Below are positions 8,033-15,736 of a stretch of DNA of 33,246 nucleotides, piece after piece (positions within the stretch are counted from its first letter, which is position 1; every line of letters starts with the position of its first letter). The translations under genes were made by a program, and so were the position numbers. Origin of the DNA: Aquabacterium sp. (lineage in GTDB: Bacteria > Pseudomonadota > Gammaproteobacteria > Burkholderiales > Burkholderiaceae_C); NCBI GenBank assembly GCA_023150345.1, contig JAKLLB010000047.1:1-33246 (forward strand), given 5' to 3'. Under the pieces are notes generated by a model. The model had not been told where the DNA came from and searched no databases. It saw nothing but the letters and a program-made list of their open reading frames with translations.

Positions 8033-8154
8033 GCCCGCCGGGCCGTCCCAAGGGCGAATACCGGAGGGCGCTGCCCGAAGGTGCCACAACGTGCACCCCG
8101 GGCCGCTCCCAAGCGCTCGTCCCGGAGCGCGCAGTGCGGAGGGTCGTTCGGTGA
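8029..8154 (+). CDS. small coupled ORF between AbiEi and AbiEii
   Basis: This 41-codon ORF begins MSPPGRPKGEYRRALPEG. Its ATG overlaps the AbiEi stop (ATGA, 8029-8032) and its own TGA overlaps the AbiEii GTG (GTGA, 8151-8154). Both junctions are the classic 4-bp translational-coupling overlap. The peptide is basic and Pro/Arg-rich. It may be a real small protein or a relay that carries ribosomes from antitoxin to toxin. I do not recognise a family. Confidence 0.45.
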   Translation: MSPPGRPKGEYRRALPEGATTCTPGRSQALVPERAVRRVVR

Positions 8155-9002
8155 CCGCGAACCGCGCCGCGTCTATCCGTACCCGGCTCAAGCAGCACAC
8201 CGACACGGCGAAGCAGGACTTCAACCTGAACCTGACCCGGTACGGCCTGGAGCGCCTGCTGTACCGGCTGTCGATCTCTGAGCACGCACCGAACTTCCTG
8301 CTCAAGGGTGCGCTGCTCTTCCAGCTTTGGTACGGCCAGCCGCACCGACCGACACGTGACGCAGATCTGCTGGGCTTCGGCCCCGACGATGTGCCCACCC
8401 TGGTCCGCGTCTTCCGATCCATCGCCTCTATCCCTGGCGACGACGGCGTCGTGTTCGACCCTCAATCGGTTGCAGGCGCACCGATCCGGAAGGACGCCGG
8501 CTACGGCGGCGTGCGCATTGATCTGCGCGCCACCCTCGACGGCGCGCGCCTGTCCCTGCAGATCGACATCGGCTTCGGCGATGCCGTGACGCCCGCAGCG
8601 CAGCCCATCAACTACCCGACCCTCCTGCCAGACGTCCCCGCACCGACGCTTCGCGCCTACCCCAAGGCCACCGTCGTCGCCGAGAAGCTGCATGCGGTGA
8701 CCGTGCTGGGCATGACCAACACCCGCATGAAGGACTTCTTCGATCTCGCGCTGCTGCTGCGCGACACCACGCTCGACGATGTGGAACTGCAGCAAGCGGT
8801 CGAAGCTACTTTCGCCCGCCGACAGACCGCCGTGCCGAGCACGACACCCATCGGCCTGAGTGAGGATTTCGCCCACGACACCACCAAACAATCGCAATGG
8901 CGGGCGTTCCTCAACAAGAACAGGCTGGACCCGATGGATCTGGTCGACGTGGTCAGGGCCATCCGCGCGCGCGCAGCGCAGTTCGGGTTCCCCAGCCGCT
9001 AG
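8151..9002 (+). CDS. AbiEii/AbiGii-family nucleotidyltransferase toxin
   Basis: This protein of about 283 residues starts at GTG 8151, with ggaggg at 8138-8143 as ribosome binding site. The frame is open to 7911, but the upstream codons overlap AbiEi. The nucleotidyltransferase core is visible: FLLKGALLFQLW, then TRDADLL with the metal-binding D-x-D, then IDIGFGD. The family C-terminal motif is ATVVAEKLHAVTVLG followed by RMKDFFDLALLL. AbiEii proteins are GTP-preferring nucleotidyltransferases that arrest growth and give phage abortive infection. Essential residues look intact. Confidence 0.92.
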   Translation: MTANRAASIRTRLKQHTDTAKQDFNLNLTRYGLERLLYRLSISEHAPNFLLKGALLFQLWYGQPHRPTRDADLLGFGPDDVPTLVRVFRSIASIPGDDGVVFDPQSVAGAPIRKDAGYGGVRIDLRATLDGARLSLQIDIGFGDAVTPAAQPINYPTLLPDVPAPTLRAYPKATVVAEKLHAVTVLGMTNTRMKDFFDLALLLRDTTLDDVELQQAVEATFARRQTAVPSTTPIGLSEDFAHDTTKQSQWRAFLNKNRLDPMDLVDVVRAIRARAAQFGFPSR

Positions 9003-9239
9003 CACCTCGCGGACTTGATGTTCCTGGTCCGCCACGGCTCGATCCGCGCATCCGCCAGATCGGTCTGGCGATCACGGCACGCCAGGCTGGGCCGTTCAAG
9101 TGACAGGCCGCAGAATCTGCCTGGCCTGATCCGCACGCGGAACAAGGCAATGCGATGGGTACCGCAGCGCGCGCCCTGACTTGTCTCGGCCAAACCATCA
9201 TGCTGCAATCGTGCGTCATTCCACCCACGGAGCAGCTCG

Positions 9240-10028
9240 ATGACCGACTTCAAGGGCAAGCATGTCTGGTTCGAACTCAACACCACCGACCTGAAGGCGG
9301 CCGAGGCCTTCTACGCCAGCGTCACCGGATGGGTGCCGCGCGATTCCGGCATGCCCGGCATGCAGTACACGATGGTCGGTCCGGCAGACCACGCGGTGGC
9401 CGGGATGATGGCGTTGACCGACGAGATGAAAGCCGGCGGCGCCTGCCCGGGCTGGACCGGCTACGTGGCGGTGGACGACGTGGACTCAGCCGCTGCGCAG
9501 ACCCAGCGCCTGGGTGGCCGGGTGTTCGTGTCGCCGCAGGACATCCCGGGTGTCGGCCGCTTCGCTATCGTGTGCGACCCGCAGGGTGCGGTGTTGGCGC
9601 TGTTCAAAGGCTCGCCCTCCGAGGGCATGGAACCGCCACCCCCGCCCGCGCCGGGTACGCCCGGGCATGTCGGCTGGCACGAACTGCACACCACCAGCCT
9701 CGACGGCGCGCTGGCCTTCTACGGCGATGTCTTCGGCTGGCGCAAGGGCGAGACGATGGACATGGGTCCCAACGGCGTCTACCAGCTGTTTGCCAGCGGC
9801 GCGCAGGGCGACAACGCCGACGGAGGCATGGCGCTGAAGGAGCCCGATGCACCGCAGCCGTACTGGCTGTACTACATCATCGTCGCGAGCGTGGACACCT
9901 CGTTGGCACGCATCACCGCCGGCGGCGGGCAGGTGCTGATGGGGCCGCACCAGGTGCCCGGTGGCAGCTGGATCGTGATCGGCCGCGACCCGCAGGGCGC
10001 CGTGTTTGCTGTGGTGGGGCCACGCTGA
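9240..10028 (+). CDS. two-domain VOC (glyoxalase/bleomycin-resistance fold) protein
   Basis: This 262-residue protein has two tandem VOC modules. The first runs from VWFELNTTDLKAAEAFYASVTGW to DPQGAVLALFKG. A Pro-rich linker (about 127-140) precedes the second, from GWHELHTTSLDGALAFYGDVFGW to DPQGAVFAVVG. Each module has the usual beta-alpha-beta-beta-beta pattern. Such proteins are metal-dependent lyases, dioxygenases or drug-binding proteins; the substrate cannot be read here. A ggag site lies before the ATG. It converges with the HxlR gene. Confidence 0.88.
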   Translation: MTDFKGKHVWFELNTTDLKAAEAFYASVTGWVPRDSGMPGMQYTMVGPADHAVAGMMALTDEMKAGGACPGWTGYVAVDDVDSAAAQTQRLGGRVFVSPQDIPGVGRFAIVCDPQGAVLALFKGSPSEGMEPPPPPAPGTPGHVGWHELHTTSLDGALAFYGDVFGWRKGETMDMGPNGVYQLFASGAQGDNADGGMALKEPDAPQPYWLYYIIVASVDTSLARITAGGGQVLMGPHQVPGGSWIVIGRDPQGAVFAVVGPR

Positions 10029-10051
10029 GCGTCTCTGCCGGGCGGCATCGG

Positions 10052-10483
10052 TCAGCGGCCTGAGCGCCAGCGCTGCCGCACTTGCGCGATGAATGCTTCC
10101 CGGTCGCCGCGCATCGCGCGCAATACGGGTGCTGGTGCGTCGGTGGTCTCGTGGCGGGCCGACCAGAGGATCAGTTCCACCAGCACCGGGGCCAGGTCGA
10201 TGCCCTTGGCCGACAGGCGATAGATGAAGCGCCGCGCGTCGGAAGGGTCGGCACGCTTGTCCACGATGCCGGCGGCTTCCAGCTTGCGCAGCCGGTCGGC
10301 CAGGATGTTCGAGGCGATGCCTTCGCCGCCTTGCAGGAACTCGTTGTAGGTCTGCTTGTCCTTGAACATCAGGTCCCGCACGATCAGCAGGGACCAGGCG
10401 TCGCCGAGCATCTCCAGGGCGATGCTGATGGGGCAGCCAGAGCGCGGGACGCCGCGGTTCGCAGGGGGCGACATAGATTGCAT
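10052..10483 (-). CDS. HxlR-family transcriptional regulator
   Basis: This 143-residue winged-helix protein has the HxlR signature CPISIALEMLGDAWSLLIVRDLM, then IASNILADRLRKLEAAGIVDK and the wing DARRFIYRLSAKG. HxlR proteins are often aldehyde- or redox-responsive regulators of a divergent gene. The start is ATG 10483; ATG 10474 is an alternative. It is divergent from the MAPEG gene, with a palindrome between them (10488-10498). Confidence 0.92.
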   Translation of the reverse strand: MQSMSPPANRGVPRSGCPISIALEMLGDAWSLLIVRDLMFKDKQTYNEFLQGGEGIASNILADRLRKLEAAGIVDKRADPSDARRFIYRLSAKGIDLAPVLVELILWSARHETTDAPAPVLRAMRGDREAFIAQVRQRWRSGR

Positions 10484-10487
10484 TTTA

Positions 10488-10498
10488 CAAGTGACTTG
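10488..10498. promoter_or_regulatory. HxlR operator candidate (caagt-g-acttg)
   Basis: A perfect 5-1-5 palindrome lies in the 50-bp divergent spacer between the HxlR and MAPEG genes, directly upstream of the HxlR start. Its size and position fit autoregulation with control of the divergent pair. Confidence 0.5.
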
Positions 10499-10533
10499 CT
10501 ATGCTCCGCCCATCACCCGATGTCGGAGCGTTC

Positions 10534-10923
10534 ATGCCGTCCTTGCCTGTCAGCACGCTGTTCATCGGCCTGTTCGCGCTGCTGCAGTTCCCGATGACCA
10601 TCATGGTGGGCTATCGGCGGGCGCAGACCGAGATCCCCTTCCTGGACGGTGGCGACGCTACGTTGCTGCGCCGCATGCGCGCACACGGCAACTTCGTCGA
10701 GACCGTGCCCATGGTGTTGCTGGCTATGGCCTTCGCCGAGTGGAATGGTTTGCCGCCAAGCTGGTTGTGGGCAGGCGGGCTGTGCCTGCTGGCCGGGCGG
10801 CTGCTGCATGCCTGGTGGACCCTGGAGCATGCCTGGGGCGTGCCACGCGCCTTCGGGATGGTCCTCACTTTCCTGCCGATGCTGGGCTTCGGTGGATGGA
10901 CGTTCTACAAAGGGCTGGTCTGA
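10534..10923 (+). CDS. MAPEG-family membrane protein
   Basis: This 129-residue protein from ATG 10534 (cggag about 7 bp upstream; ATG 10501 is the longer alternative) shows four hydrophobic segments. The MAPEG-like motif is RRMRAHGNFVETVPMVLLAMAFAE, followed by GRLLHAW. MAPEG proteins are glutathione-linked or eicosanoid-type membrane enzymes; bacterial roles are poorly known. It forms a likely two-gene unit with the downstream membrane protein (3-bp gap), under the divergent HxlR regulator. Confidence 0.85.
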   Translation: MPSLPVSTLFIGLFALLQFPMTIMVGYRRAQTEIPFLDGGDATLLRRMRAHGNFVETVPMVLLAMAFAEWNGLPPSWLWAGGLCLLAGRLLHAWWTLEHAWGVPRAFGMVLTFLPMLGFGGWTFYKGLV

Positions 10924-10925
10924 GC

Positions 10926-11351
10926 ATGCGTGACCTTCGTCGTTTCTTCCTGGCCGGGCTGGCGTATCTGCTGCCCACCTTCCCGCTGGGCTACCTGTGG
11001 CATCTGAACTGGTTCCATGCCCGGTACGAGCAACTGCAGATGTACCGCTCCGAGGTCATCATCCCGATGGGTCTGGGCTCGATGCTGATCCAGGCGGTGA
11101 TCTATGCGGCGCTTTACCCGCGCCTGTTCGCGGGGCGCACATGGACGCGCGGCGCCCTGGGTTTTGGCCTGACCTTCGGGATGCTGGCCTGGTCACTGGC
11201 GGTGTTGCCCGTGGCGGCCAAGTACCGCACCGCATCGGTCGTGGACTTCATGGCGCTGGAAAGCGCCTTCACCGTCCTGCACTACCTGGTGGTGTCACCG
11301 CTCATTGCCTTGGCCTGGCGTGGCGCGACGGAGCGCCGCATGGTTGCGTGA
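10926..11351 (+). CDS. small integral membrane protein, unknown
   Basis: This 141-residue protein starts at ATG 10926, 2 bp after the MAPEG stop. Four predicted membrane helices are seen around FFLAGLAYLLPTFPLGYLW, MGLGSMLIQAVIYAALY, ALGFGLTFGMLAWSLAVL and HYLVVSPLIALAW. The composition resembles small DUF-type four-helix membrane proteins. I do not assign a family. It is coupled to the MAPEG gene. Confidence 0.75.
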   Translation: MRDLRRFFLAGLAYLLPTFPLGYLWHLNWFHARYEQLQMYRSEVIIPMGLGSMLIQAVIYAALYPRLFAGRTWTRGALGFGLTFGMLAWSLAVLPVAAKYRTASVVDFMALESAFTVLHYLVVSPLIALAWRGATERRMVA

Positions 11352-11457
11352 CGCGATGCGGCCTGGTGAACTGGCCAAGCAACTCTTCGAGCGCCGATTT
11401 GCAGCCATCGAAGGCATGCGCGCGGACCCTTGAGCACAGGCGCCTGCGAACGGATCG

Positions 11458-13320
11458 TCAACCCGCCGGCAGCCCGCCTACGAAGTTGCGCTTGGCCTTG
11501 AACTCAGCCCGCAGGCTGGCCAGCCAGGCCAGGCGCCGGGCAGCATCCAGCAGGCCGCAGATTTCTTCGACCAGTTTCAGCTCGGCCCCGTAGGGGCTGG
11601 TGGCCGTCTGCATGGCCTGCGCCAGCACACGCCGCAGCAGTTCAATGCGCTGCGCCTGGTGTTCCGTGCCCAGGTTGCGCGCCAGGGTCCGCAGCGTGTT
11701 CGGCTGGCAACGCGCGGGCGGCTGCACGAGTGCCAGGGCTTCGCCCCAGCGCTGCTCCATGCACAGCACGTCGACCCGCAAGGTCACGTCGGTGCCGGCC
11801 TCGCCCGTGCGGGCGCGGATGTGCGAGGTCGCCTGCTGCTCGCGCACCACCAACACCGCCTGCAGTTCGGCGCGCAACGCATCTGCATCGCGGCCAGCCG
11901 CAGCACCGGCACGCAACAGCTCGCGGTAGGCCTCGACGCTGGGCCAGCGCTCGAAGCGCTTGCGGCGCAGGGCCAGGGCCTCGTCGGCCCAGCCATCACG
12001 CTCGTAGCAGCGCAGCATGTCCTGCTGCAGATGGTCATCCTCAGTATGGGCTTTCAGCGCCGCCTCGGCGTTGGCAAAGGCTTCGCGCAGGCGCCCGTGC
12101 CGCTCCAGGAAAGCGGTGACAGCCCCATAGGTGCCCGCGGCGGGCAGGTCCTCGCGCAGCACGGCCAGGGCGCCATCGATGTCGCCATTGGCTTCCAGGC
12201 GCCTGAGGTACTGGTGCTCCAGCGTTAGGAGCCCGGCGGGGCGTTCGTTGTGGCGGTCGTAGTAGGGCTCGCGGCGCTTCAGCCGCCGCGCCTCGGCCAC
12301 CTTGGCGGCGTGGGCAGCGCGCGCGGCCAGCACGGCGTCCTTCGCAGCGCGCCAGCGGGCGGCCAGGCTGCCGGTGAAGCGCTCGCGCGCGGTATCGCCC
12401 ATCGCCTCTTCGACGGCCGCGGTGTCGAAGCTCATCATCGGATCGTCCAGCAGCACCTGCAGGTAGCTGTCGCCGAAGGCAGCGGGCCGCGGACCAGCGG
12501 CGCGCAGCGCTTCGACCCATTCGTCGCCAATGGCGCGCGCCAGGCCGCCGATGTCGCCACCGGAATCATCGGCCTGCTCCATCGCGGCCCAGGCGCGGCG
12601 CAGGGCGTGCAGGCCCAGCGCCAGCGCATCTTCCGGATGTCGCGCCCGGGTCTGCGCCAGCAGCGGCAACACGTCGGCGGCGCGTTGCGCGTAGCCGAAG
12701 GTCTGGCGCCAGTCCAGGAAGTCGCGGCCCGGTGCCAGGATCTGCGTGGCCAGGGCTTTCAGCTCGGTCAGGCCCGCGGCGCCGCGCTGCGCCTCGCTGA
12801 GCTTGCGCCACTGCTGCAATTCACGTTCGACGGCGGGGTCGCGGTCAGCCAGTTCGAGCAGGCGCTGCGCCATCACCAGTGCGTCCTGGCCGCGCAGGAA
12901 GTCGGCCAGTGCCTCCCGGCGGTCCTCGATGGTGCGGGAGCGCTTGGCTGCCGTGGCGGCGGCCGCGGACACCTTCGCACGGACAGCCTCGTCCGGAGCC
13001 GGCGCATCGCCGCCAAGCAGGCCGCGCCAGACCATCGCCAGCGCCACCTGGTGCTTGCAGAACCATCCATCCTCGGCATTCGGGCAGTCGCACTGGCCAC
13101 CCACGGCGCCTTCGTCCACCCAGACTTCAACCTCGTAGGGCTGCGTGCCCACCACCGTCGCGCGGGCCGCAGGCACGGGCCCGTCTTCCTGTTGAATGGC
13201 CTGCACTGCATCGGACTGGGCATAGGCCTGGCCGCGCTTGAAGATGGTGGCGTTGCTGGCGCCCTTCAGGGCCCCATCGCTCAGTGCCTGGAGCAGGGCC
13301 TGATCCGCCTGAAGGCTCAT
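11458..13320 (-). CDS. SWIM zinc-finger protein, large
   Basis: This 620-residue protein has an N-terminal SWIM finger: C77-x-C79-x8-C88-x-H90 (QCDCP ... GWFCKH), the C-x-C-x(n)-C-x-H form. The remainder (about 110-600) is almost entirely alpha-helical, with helix pairs that suggest TPR-like or similar repeats in the second half (for example AFANAEAALKAHTEDDHLQQDMLRCYERDGWADEALAL). SWIM domains bind nucleic acid or protein. It overlaps the upstream unknown gene by 4 bp (ATGA), so the two are coupled and likely form one system. Confidence 0.85.
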   Translation of the reverse strand: MSLQADQALLQALSDGALKGASNATIFKRGQAYAQSDAVQAIQQEDGPVPAARATVVGTQPYEVEVWVDEGAVGGQCDCPNAEDGWFCKHQVALAMVWRGLLGGDAPAPDEAVRAKVSAAAATAAKRSRTIEDRREALADFLRGQDALVMAQRLLELADRDPAVERELQQWRKLSEAQRGAAGLTELKALATQILAPGRDFLDWRQTFGYAQRAADVLPLLAQTRARHPEDALALGLHALRRAWAAMEQADDSGGDIGGLARAIGDEWVEALRAAGPRPAAFGDSYLQVLLDDPMMSFDTAAVEEAMGDTARERFTGSLAARWRAAKDAVLAARAAHAAKVAEARRLKRREPYYDRHNERPAGLLTLEHQYLRRLEANGDIDGALAVLREDLPAAGTYGAVTAFLERHGRLREAFANAEAALKAHTEDDHLQQDMLRCYERDGWADEALALRRKRFERWPSVEAYRELLRAGAAAGRDADALRAELQAVLVVREQQATSHIRARTGEAGTDVTLRVDVLCMEQRWGEALALVQPPARCQPNTLRTLARNLGTEHQAQRIELLRRVLAQAMQTATSPYGAELKLVEEICGLLDAARRLAWLASLRAEFKAKRNFVGGLPAG

Positions 13321-14258
13321 CGCCGCAGATCTTGGCGAGCGCGGCGGAACTCGCGCCCGTTGAGGTGTCGGAACTCGGGCTTGACGACCACCCGGCCCTC
13401 GAACTTGCGTGCGATCCAGTCGGCAGCGTTCTCGGTGTCGCCGATGTCACGCAAGGCCTGGTCCACCTCGCGGGGTTTGTGCCCGCCAAACTCATCGAAC
13501 AGGCCTTCGCAGCCAGGCAATCCAAGGCGCTCGAACACCTCGTCCGACGACACCATCTCGGTCTTGCCATCGTGCACTTCGGCGACCCGCTGCCGAAGGT
13601 CTTCGGCCACGGCTTCCTGCTCTGCGAGGCCACCGTGGAACGACAGTTCCCACAACAGCCCTTCGATCACCTGGCCCAAGGTCACGTCTTCTACCTGCGC
13701 GCGCCCGATCTCCCGCATCCAGGCCTGGGCGGCCTGGTCGTCCTCGGTGATGCGCACGCTGTGGTTCACGCGGACCGGCAGCGCCAGCAGGCTGCGCAGC
13801 GGCGTGAGCGACACAGCCCACTCGATGCGTTCGCCTTTGCGCTTGTGCTCTTCCGGATGGTCTTCCTGCAGCACCGGCCCCACGCCGTGCAGGCGCAGCC
13901 GGGTCGTGCCGCTGTAGGTCTGGGTGTGCGTGTCCAGGCCCCACTGCGCGAACAGCTCCAGGGTTTCGATGCGATCGTGCGCAGGCTGCTCGCCATGGGC
14001 CGGGCCCTTGCTCGCCTCGGCACAAAGCTCGGCGACGAACGACGGCCGATAGATGCGCTTGAGCAGCGGGCTGGCCTCCATCAAGGCGAAGACATCGGCC
14101 AGGCTGACTTGCGGATGCAGGGTGATGGCTTCGAACAAGAACTCGTGTGCACGGTCGGTGACCTTGCGCTCCTTGGGGCGCGGGCCAAGTTCATCAGGCT
14201 CGGGGCGGAAGGACCGCAGAACCAGTTCCGGGCCTGGGCGCAGGATCAGGTGTTCCAT
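13317..14258 (-). CDS. unknown protein coupled to the SWIM gene
   Basis: This 313-residue protein begins MEHLILRPGPELVLRSFRP. No signal peptide, membrane segment or known catalytic motif is evident. The middle part (about 95-170) is beta-rich and charged; the C-terminal third is helical with Asp/Glu clusters. Its stop overlaps the SWIM start. It lies 60 bp downstream of ParE on the same strand, so a parD-parE-unknown-SWIM transcript is possible. I do not recognise the family. Confidence 0.72.
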   Translation of the reverse strand: MEHLILRPGPELVLRSFRPEPDELGPRPKERKVTDRAHEFLFEAITLHPQVSLADVFALMEASPLLKRIYRPSFVAELCAEASKGPAHGEQPAHDRIETLELFAQWGLDTHTQTYSGTTRLRLHGVGPVLQEDHPEEHKRKGERIEWAVSLTPLRSLLALPVRVNHSVRITEDDQAAQAWMREIGRAQVEDVTLGQVIEGLLWELSFHGGLAEQEAVAEDLRQRVAEVHDGKTEMVSSDEVFERLGLPGCEGLFDEFGGHKPREVDQALRDIGDTENAADWIARKFEGRVVVKPEFRHLNGREFRRARQDLRR

Positions 14259-14318
14259 GGCTTTGGCACCTTGCTCGTGTTGTCGCGTGCCCGCGTGGCG
14301 TCCTTGGATTTGAGCTCG

Positions 14319-14684
14319 CTAGTCCCAGGTGGACCCGGACTCAAGATGGCGAGCCAGCTCCATCGCGTCATGAAGGACGCGTCCCACGACCAGCAAGCCG
14401 GGCTCCACCCGATAGATCAGGAAGTGGCGAGGGCGCCGCACCACCTCGGCCGCCGCTGCGACGTGATGCCGACTCAGGCGCAGGTGCCAGGACCGGACGC
14501 CGGCCCCGAGCTCCGGGCGCTCGATGCTGCCAGGTCGATGGGGATCGCCTGCCAGGTCACGAAGGGCCGCGACGACAAGACTCTGGTACCGCAGGCGCGC
14601 TGGCTCGCCGAATTGCTCGTGTGTCCACCCGAGGATCTGCTCTACGTCCGCCTGGGCTGCGCCCGACAAACGATACCGGATCAT
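14319..14684 (-). CDS. parE: ParE/RelE-superfamily toxin
   Basis: This 121-residue protein has the ParE fold signature IRYRLSGAAQADVEQILGWTHEQFGEPARLRYQSLVVAALRDLAGDP. The middle stretch GAGVRSWHLRLSRH and the C-terminal FLIYRVEPGLLVVGRVLHDAMELARHL are typical. ParE toxins inhibit DNA gyrase; related RelE toxins cleave mRNA. The start is ATG 14684, which overlaps the ParD stop by one base (TGATG), so translation is coupled. An in-frame TTG just upstream is unlikely. Confidence 0.92.
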   Translation of the reverse strand: MIRYRLSGAAQADVEQILGWTHEQFGEPARLRYQSLVVAALRDLAGDPHRPGSIERPELGAGVRSWHLRLSRHHVAAAAEVVRRPRHFLIYRVEPGLLVVGRVLHDAMELARHLESGSTWD

Positions 14685-14974
14685 CAAGCCTCTGAGCCTG
14701 TCTTCGACGCGGCGCGACGGCCCAGCTGGCCTATGAAGTCGTCGAGTTGATCGTCGGCCACATCCACGAACCGCCCGGCCGACACGTCTGCCCAGCCCTG
14801 CCGCGCAGCTTGCTTCAGGGCCTTGAGCTTGGCCTGTTCGACACGCTCACGCTCTTCGATCAGCCGCAGCCCATCGCGGAGCACCTCGCTGGCGTTCTGA
14901 TAGCGGCCGGACTGCACCAAGCCTTCAACCAGTTCGTGCTGGTGGTCGCTCAGAACCACATTGCGTGTCGGCAT
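14684..14974 (-). CDS. parD: ParD-family antitoxin (ribbon-helix-helix)
   Basis: This 96-residue protein begins MPTRNVVLSDHQHELVEGLVQ. The RHH DNA-binding part is followed by QNASEVLRDGLRLIEERE, the family hallmark, and a helical toxin-neutralising tail. The open frame extends to 15130, but ATG 14974 fits the family and has ggag just upstream. It is the first gene of the leftward cluster and probably autoregulates. A likely promoter is at 15024-15032. Confidence 0.93.
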   Translation of the reverse strand: MPTRNVVLSDHQHELVEGLVQSGRYQNASEVLRDGLRLIEERERVEQAKLKALKQAARQGWADVSAGRFVDVADDQLDDFIGQLGRRAASKTGSEA

Positions 14975-15023
14975 GTCTGGACTCCAGAAGGGGCGTGCGA
15001 AGCTTTTGGGCCACGGTGGCAGA

Positions 15024-15032
15024 TTATGCCAA
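15024..15032 (-). promoter_or_regulatory. extended -10 promoter for parDE
   Basis: On the minus strand TGGCATAAT matches an extended -10 (TGn-TATAAT-like). It lies 50 bp upstream of the ParD start. No convincing -35 is seen, which extended -10 promoters can tolerate. Confidence 0.4.
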
Positions 15033-15135
15033 CACGGAAGCGTCGTCGTGGCTGCCCCGGGTGTCGTCGGCGCAAAGTGCCTCGTGGAGGTCTCGCCAGC
15101 CCATGCCGGATCACGATCACGGCACTCCAAATCAC

Positions 15136-15153
15136 TGTGACGGATTTGTGCCG
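15136..15153 (+). repeat. subterminal 18-bp direct repeat, right copy
   Basis: Identical to 126-143 and in the same orientation. It lies 119 bp inside attR, between the ParD cluster and the island end. The region 15131-15272 contains no gene. Confidence 0.7.
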
Positions 15154-15272
15154 CAACTTCGAAAAAACAGCCCGAAAACAGCCACTTCTTGGCTCAAAAC
15201 GCGACCCATCGGAACGCCAAATTCATCAACAGCGACAACAACTTACGTCACTTCATTGAACCCGTCCGGTTC

Positions 15273-15320
15273 GACTGTTAATCCGTAGGTCCCTGGTTCG
15301 AGCCCAGGTCGGGGAGCCAA
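15273..15320 (+). repeat. attR: 48-bp direct repeat of the tRNA-Asn 3' part
   Basis: Exact copy of 30-77. It lacks the 5' acceptor and D arm, so it is not a functional tRNA. It is the original chromosomal 3' end of the tRNA, displaced by integration, and is still followed by the native terminator. Confidence 0.93.
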
Positions 15321-15337
15321 GAAACTCGAAGCGAATC

Positions 15338-15367
15338 AAGGCCTTGCAGCGATGCAAGGCCTTTTTT
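15338..15367 (+). terminator. native rho-independent terminator of tRNA-Asn
   Basis: A perfect 11-bp stem (15338-15348 with 15353-15363) with a GCGA tetraloop is followed by a T run through 15367. It lies 18 bp after attR, where the terminator of the uninterrupted tRNA gene would be. Confidence 0.93.
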
Positions 15368-15736
15368 CATGCTCGCGCCTAGCCGCCGTATGAGACGCTT
15401 CATGGGACACGTCCCATATCCAGTGCGGCCACAGGGGCGCTGCGCTCCGAAACGGCTCGCCTCCCACTAGCTGCCCGGCACCGAACCCACGCGCCTGCGC
15501 CGGCCTCCAAGAGCTGTCTTCGATTGCAGTCACGCATCCTTGGCGGGCCCAGCCGCACCAGGCTGCGGGGACAAGTTTGCCTGGCTGGCCGTCTGCATGA
15601 CCCTGGCCGACAGATCCGCCCCTGACACGTCTTCAAAACGAGCCGGAATGCGCTCCTTGAGCCTGAAGAGCCTCTGGACCTAGATCTGGCTTGGGCGGCT
15701 GCGGAGTTCAAGACCCCTTCCAGTCCCTTTGGAGTT
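15368..15736. other. gene-poor spacer after attR
   Basis: No intact gene is seen. Two things stand out: an operator-like palindrome ATGGGAC-ac-GTCCCAT at 15402-15417, with no obvious adjacent gene, and a possible coding remnant on the minus strand at 15530-15679 (separate entry). Other open frames here overlap each other and have no protein-like composition. Confidence 0.5.
15530..15679 (-). pseudogene. possible coding remnant (about 49 codons)
   Basis: The minus-strand frame ending at TGA 15530-15532 reads LFRLKERIPARFEDVSGADL, continuing with SARVMQTASQANLSPQPGAA. It looks protein-like, but an in-frame TAG at 15680-15682 bounds it upstream and it has no start codon near its beginning. It may be the tail of a decayed gene. 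Family unknown. Confidence 0.25.

Larger units (their letters stand above)
77..15320. mobile_element. genomic island integrated in tRNA-Asn (no integrase seen)
   Basis: The element is defined by the 48-bp direct repeats at 30-77 and 15273-15320. Its cargo is accessory: a predicted defence pair, AbiE and ParDE toxin-antitoxin modules, IS elements, regulators and unknown proteins. No tyrosine or serine recombinase, excisionase, replication or conjugation gene is recognisable. The IS21/IS3 nest at 3662-6759 interrupts a gene whose upstream part is missing, so a deletion that removed mobility genes is plausible. An 18-bp direct repeat lies inside both ends (126-143 and 15136-15153). Confidence 0.85.

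Noticed and set aside
12250-13917. Plus-strand 555-codon frame opposite the SWIM gene
   Set aside because: No domain is recognisable, while the minus strand has the SWIM motif and a coupled partner.
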